Shown here in pieces: positions 22,508 to 25,186 of a DNA stretch of 25,186 nt (positions within the stretch are counted from its first letter, which is position 1; each line of letters opens with the position of its first letter). Under the pieces are notes generated by a model that did not search any database, had not been told where the DNA came from, and worked only from the letters and a program-made list of their open reading frames with translations. The DNA is from Planctomycetaceae bacterium. Its GTDB lineage: Bacteria; Planctomycetota; UBA1135; GCA-002686595. The stretch lies in contig JABWBL010000003.1 in assembly GCA_013360535.1 (NCBI GenBank), positions 1 to 25,186 on the forward strand. The letters run 5' to 3'. Both the position numbers and the translations under genes were made by a program.

Positions 22508-22639
22508 GTGGGCCTTTCGAGTCAATGCAGGGAGCTGCGCGACTTGCGAGGTCATGAGGATAATCGAAGGCTGAGGATCTGTGGTCTGTCGACCCGTCCG
22601 CGTGCTGGATCCTCGGCCGCTGTGCGCACGATCCATGGC

Positions 22640-24901
22640 CTACAGGCCGCGGATCAAGCGCAGACGTCGAAGCAGGTCGAGGTCGAGCGAGCGTCGGGAG
22701 GCTTCGGGGCCGATGTGGAAGAGCCGAGCGAGCAGCGCGAAGGACTCTCGGCCGGGAGCGGGAGTCAGCGTGTCCTCGGCGAGGCCGAAAGAGCGGGCGT
22801 AGCGTTCGCGCACTTCGAGGGCGAACGGATCGAGCGGCGGCGCGCGGAGGTGCTGGCACACGCAGTCGATGCCGACCGGCGAGGAGAGCAGGGCTTCGAG
22901 GGCGTCAAAGTCCTCGCTGCGTTGGAGGAGCTTCCACAACGCCTCGGCTTCGGTGGCGTTGCCGGGCACGAACTTCGGGCTCGACCCATCCTCGAGTTGC
23001 TCCAGCAGCAGGAGTCGCTCTGCGGAAGACAACCGTTGCCACGCCTGATGCCAGTCCTCGTTTTCGAACGCAGCGCGCTCGGCAAGGAGTTGGCGGGGCG
23101 TGCCCCTGGCGACGATGGCGGGCAGGGTGAAGCTCGCGAGCAGCGCCAGCTCGCCCGAGAGATCCGGACCGGGACGGAGACGGCGGGCATCCTCGAGGAG
23201 CGCGATCGCTTCCGTGGCGTCCTGCGCGTCGAGCGCGAGGGCCCTCGTCCAAACGCTGCTCCCTGCCACTTGATCGAGTCCGTCAGCGCCGCGAGCGCCG
23301 CGCGCGCGCAACGTGCAGGCGAGCACGTAGCGCCAGGCCGGGACTCGCGCCGACGCCAGCGCCTGCTGCAAGTCCGGAACGGGGAACGCCGCGTGGCTCA
23401 GGCACGCGAGCACCGACTCGACATCCGGCCCGAAGGAATGCTCCAGTGCGACGAGAGCGAGACCCTCGAAGGCGTGCAGCGGGACCTTTCGCCAGAGTTC
23501 GGTCGGCAATTCGCGCTCGAGGGCGTCGAAGTGGGAGAGGACGAATTCCGCCGACAGCAGGCGGCGCTCGAGTGCCGAACGGCCCGTGTCGCGACCTGCG
23601 AGGAAATTGAGGATCCCGGTCGAGTCACTTTCGGCCCGGTCGAGCACGAGCTGCGGCGGCAGCGCCGCGCGCGAGTCGTCGTCGAGCAGCTCCCAAGTCC
23701 GCTGGAACTCCCAGCCATCGACGCGCACGGCGAGCTCCGACAGGGCAGCACGCAGCTCCGGATCCTCCGGCGCGGTCGGCACGAGGTCGAGCAGCGTCGA
23801 TGCGGCAAACTCGCAGTCTCGCGCGGCGCGCCACCAGCGCGCGATCGTTGCCTCGCGCTGCGCGCCGGCCTTGCACTGCTCGAGCGCAAGAGCGATCTGC
23901 TCCAGACGCTCGCACCCGTGCTCGTCCGTGGTCGACGAAGCCGACCTCAGCGCTTCCGTCGCGAGCTCGAGCGTGAGCGCCCGCAAGCGGTCCAACGCTT
24001 CGCCGCGCCATGCGCGTTCGGGCCAGCTCGGATCCGTCGCGGGTTCTTCGATGCGCCACAGGAGGTCCGTGAAGGCTTCCAGCGCACGCGATGAATCCGC
24101 ATCCCAGTCCGGCAGCTTGCGCCACAGCAGCGTGACGAGCTGCGCGCGGCTCTCCTCTTGCGGACCGTACTCGCCCCACGTCCACTCGTCGCCCGCGCGC
24201 CCGAGCCACTCGGCCAGCGCCTCGCTCGTGGGTTCACGATCTTCCTCGAACGCGTCGCGGAAGACCTCGAGCCACGCTTCGAGCGGGAATGGCGCTTCTT
24301 CGGGCTCGAAGGCAGCTTCGATGGGGAGCAACTCCGCGAACGAGCGCCCGAATCCCTCCGGCGCCGCGACCACCTCGACCCAGCCGCCTGCCGTGCCACC
24401 GTCACTCTCGGCGCAATACATCGGCATCGCAACCGTCGGCGGCCACAGGAAACGACCGACCGTCGTCGGAACCACGGTGAGCCGCAGCACACGCGGCACG
24501 CCAGCCTCGAGATCGCACGTGAGAGCCACCGCGTCGTCGAGACGTTCGACATCGCCGGGCTCATTCGGCAGCTCGAAACCCGCGGGCAACGCGCAAGCGA
24601 CGACCACGTGCCGCATCGCGACCGGCGCCGTCACGACGATCCGCAACACGAGCGGTCGACCGACGGCGATGGGCTCGATCACGGGGAGCAGGTCGGCCCC
24701 GTCGCGCCGTTCCTCTTCCGTCGCGGCGGGATTGGACGAGCACCAACTGCGCTCCACATGAATCGGAGCGGCCCACTCCGGGTGATCGCTCGCACGTTCG
24801 GAGCGCTCGGTCGTGAGCCGCACGAGCAGCGGCATTCCGGCGGGTCCGCGCACCGTCACGACGCTCGTCATGCTGCCGTTCGCGGTGCTGCTCGGGATCA
24901 C
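22640..24901 (-). CDS. Alpha-2-macroglobulin-like C-terminal region with long helical extension, 5'-truncated
   Basis: Up to 753 residues, but the first 15-20 lie antisense to an ABC permease and are probably not native. Residues about 20-180 resemble the terminal (MG10-like) domain of bacterial alpha-2-macroglobulins: IHVERSW, IAVGRPLVLRIVVTAP, VVACALPAGFELPN, VPRVLRLTVVPTTVGRFLWP then PPTVAMPMYCAES. Such proteins are large envelope protease traps with a bait region and a thioester or its remnant; all of that is missing here. The remaining roughly 570 residues are Glu/Leu/Trp-rich and helical, without signal or membrane segments, and I do not recognise them (for example WLGRAGDEWTWGEYGPQEES). 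True coding probably starts upstream of a junction near 24850; an ATG exists at 24835. Family call is moderate; truncation is likely. Confidence 0.6.
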   Translation of the reverse strand: MIPSSTANGSMTSVVTVRGPAGMPLLVRLTTERSERASDHPEWAAPIHVERSWCSSNPAATEEERRDGADLLPVIEPIAVGRPLVLRIVVTAPVAMRHVVVACALPAGFELPNEPGDVERLDDAVALTCDLEAGVPRVLRLTVVPTTVGRFLWPPTVAMPMYCAESDGGTAGGWVEVVAAPEGFGRSFAELLPIEAAFEPEEAPFPLEAWLEVFRDAFEEDREPTSEALAEWLGRAGDEWTWGEYGPQEESRAQLVTLLWRKLPDWDADSSRALEAFTDLLWRIEEPATDPSWPERAWRGEALDRLRALTLELATEALRSASSTTDEHGCERLEQIALALEQCKAGAQREATIARWWRAARDCEFAASTLLDLVPTAPEDPELRAALSELAVRVDGWEFQRTWELLDDDSRAALPPQLVLDRAESDSTGILNFLAGRDTGRSALERRLLSAEFVLSHFDALERELPTELWRKVPLHAFEGLALVALEHSFGPDVESVLACLSHAAFPVPDLQQALASARVPAWRYVLACTLRARGARGADGLDQVAGSSVWTRALALDAQDATEAIALLEDARRLRPGPDLSGELALLASFTLPAIVARGTPRQLLAERAAFENEDWHQAWQRLSSAERLLLLEQLEDGSSPKFVPGNATEAEALWKLLQRSEDFDALEALLSSPVGIDCVCQHLRAPPLDPFALEVRERYARSFGLAEDTLTPAPGRESFALLARLFHIGPEASRRSLDLDLLRRLRLIRGL
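24840..24865. other. Junction between two truncated, oppositely oriented genes
   Basis: Left of here the minus strand reads as an alpha-2-macroglobulin C-terminal domain already in mid-domain. Right of here the plus strand reads as an ABC permease already in mid-protein. The two recognisable segments meet within about 25 bases, with no room for either gene's 5' part. No inverted or direct repeat or insertion sequence is visible at the join. Confidence 0.55.
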
Positions 24902-25186
24902 GGCGGGCTACTTCAAAGGGTGGATCGACGACCTCATCCAGTACCTCTACACGACGATCAACTCGATCCCCGCCGTGCTGCTGATCGCCGCGGCAGTGCT
25001 GATGATGCAGGTGTACGTCGACAAGCACCCGGAGCTCTTTCCCACCACCGCGCAGCGCGCCGACTTCCGGCTGCTGCTGCTGTGCGCGATCCTCGGCGTG
25101 ACCACCTGGACCGGGCTCGCGCGGCTGCTGCGCGGCGAGGCGCTGAAGCTGCGCGAGCTGGAGTACATCCAGGCGGCGCACGCGTT
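24855..25186 (+). CDS. OppC/DppC-type ABC transporter permease, truncated at both ends
   Basis: The frame is open from 24786 and recognisable from about 24855. It encodes TVTTLVMLPFAVLLGITAGY, then FKGWIDDLIQYLYTTINSIP, AVLLIAAAVLMMQ, ILGVTTWTGLARLLRGEALK and LRELEYIQAAHA. The last part is the EAA loop that contacts the ATPase. These are features of inner-membrane permeases of peptide/nickel-type ABC importers. The usual roughly 100 or more N-terminal residues, including the first membrane helix and the G-T-D-x-x-G-R/K-D motif, are absent upstream, where the sequence instead belongs to the minus-strand gene. An ATG at 24870 is inside the conserved core and unlikely to be the native start. The 3' end lies beyond the window. 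Confidence 0.8.

Noticed and set aside
24786..24869. Native N-terminus of the ABC permease
   Set aside because: The first residues (SLARSERSVVSRTSSG) have no membrane helix or family motif and are antisense to the macroglobulin-like frame.
1..25186. Insertion sequences, transposases, phage genes or restriction/defence systems
   Set aside because: No transposase, integrase, nuclease or defence-family motif was found in any supported gene.

Overview
This is a GC-rich bacterial chromosomal window. It is dominated by exported FG-GAP/VCBS beta-propeller proteins that share a cysteine-marked C-terminal module beginning Y-C-x-A-K/Q-x-N-S-x-G-C-T-P. That combination, with abundant lipoproteins and large hypothetical proteins, resembles deep-branching Planctomycetota of the Saltatorellus/Engelhardtia kind. 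The lineage is inferred from remembered protein style, not from a search.

Layout. 1-317 (minus): N-terminus of a DEAD-box RNA helicase cut by the window edge. 434-518 (minus): tRNA-Leu(UAG) with encoded CCA. 696-2417 (plus): exported seven-bladed FG-GAP protein. 2529-5039 (minus): DUF2442 protein, a decayed DUF4160 partner, an ankyrin lipoprotein, an unrecognised small protein and a BrxA/BrxB-type bacilliredoxin. 5175-7764 (plus): WbsX/GH99-like protein overlapping a small membrane protein, then a deoxyhypusine-synthase-like enzyme. 7761-10658 (minus): GT-C type membrane glycosyltransferase behind a D-2-hydroxyacid dehydrogenase that carries a lipoprotein signal. 10723-17189: three FG-GAP proteins, one on minus and two on plus. 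17223-22507 (minus): SAM methyltransferase, an ExoY/edema-factor-like nucleotidyl cyclase, and a second giant FG-GAP protein. 22640-24901 (minus): the C-terminal part of an alpha-2-macroglobulin-like protein. 24855-25186 (plus): a 5'-truncated OppC/DppC-type ABC permease. No gene-free stretch exceeds about 210 bases.

Main points. (1) The 384-residue protein at 18257-19411 has the full set of class II (anthrax edema factor/CyaA/ExoY) adenylyl-cyclase motifs and is close to ExoY in length. (2) The two giant FG-GAP proteins (14109-17189 and 19445-22507) each have 14 calcium-type repeats arranged as 3 + 7 + 4. A complete seven-bladed VCBS-type propeller appears to sit inside blade 3 of an outer seven-bladed FG-GAP propeller, at the same place in both. 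(3) At about 24840-24865 two unrelated genes on opposite strands are both truncated, which points to a rearrangement or an assembly chimera.

Functional links are loose. The FG-GAP proteins are probably cell-surface or secreted. The cyclase gene lies 33 bp behind one of them and could be co-transcribed. The bacilliredoxin and the 147-residue protein form a tight pair, as do the WbsX protein and the small membrane protein, and the dehydrogenase and glycosyltransferase.
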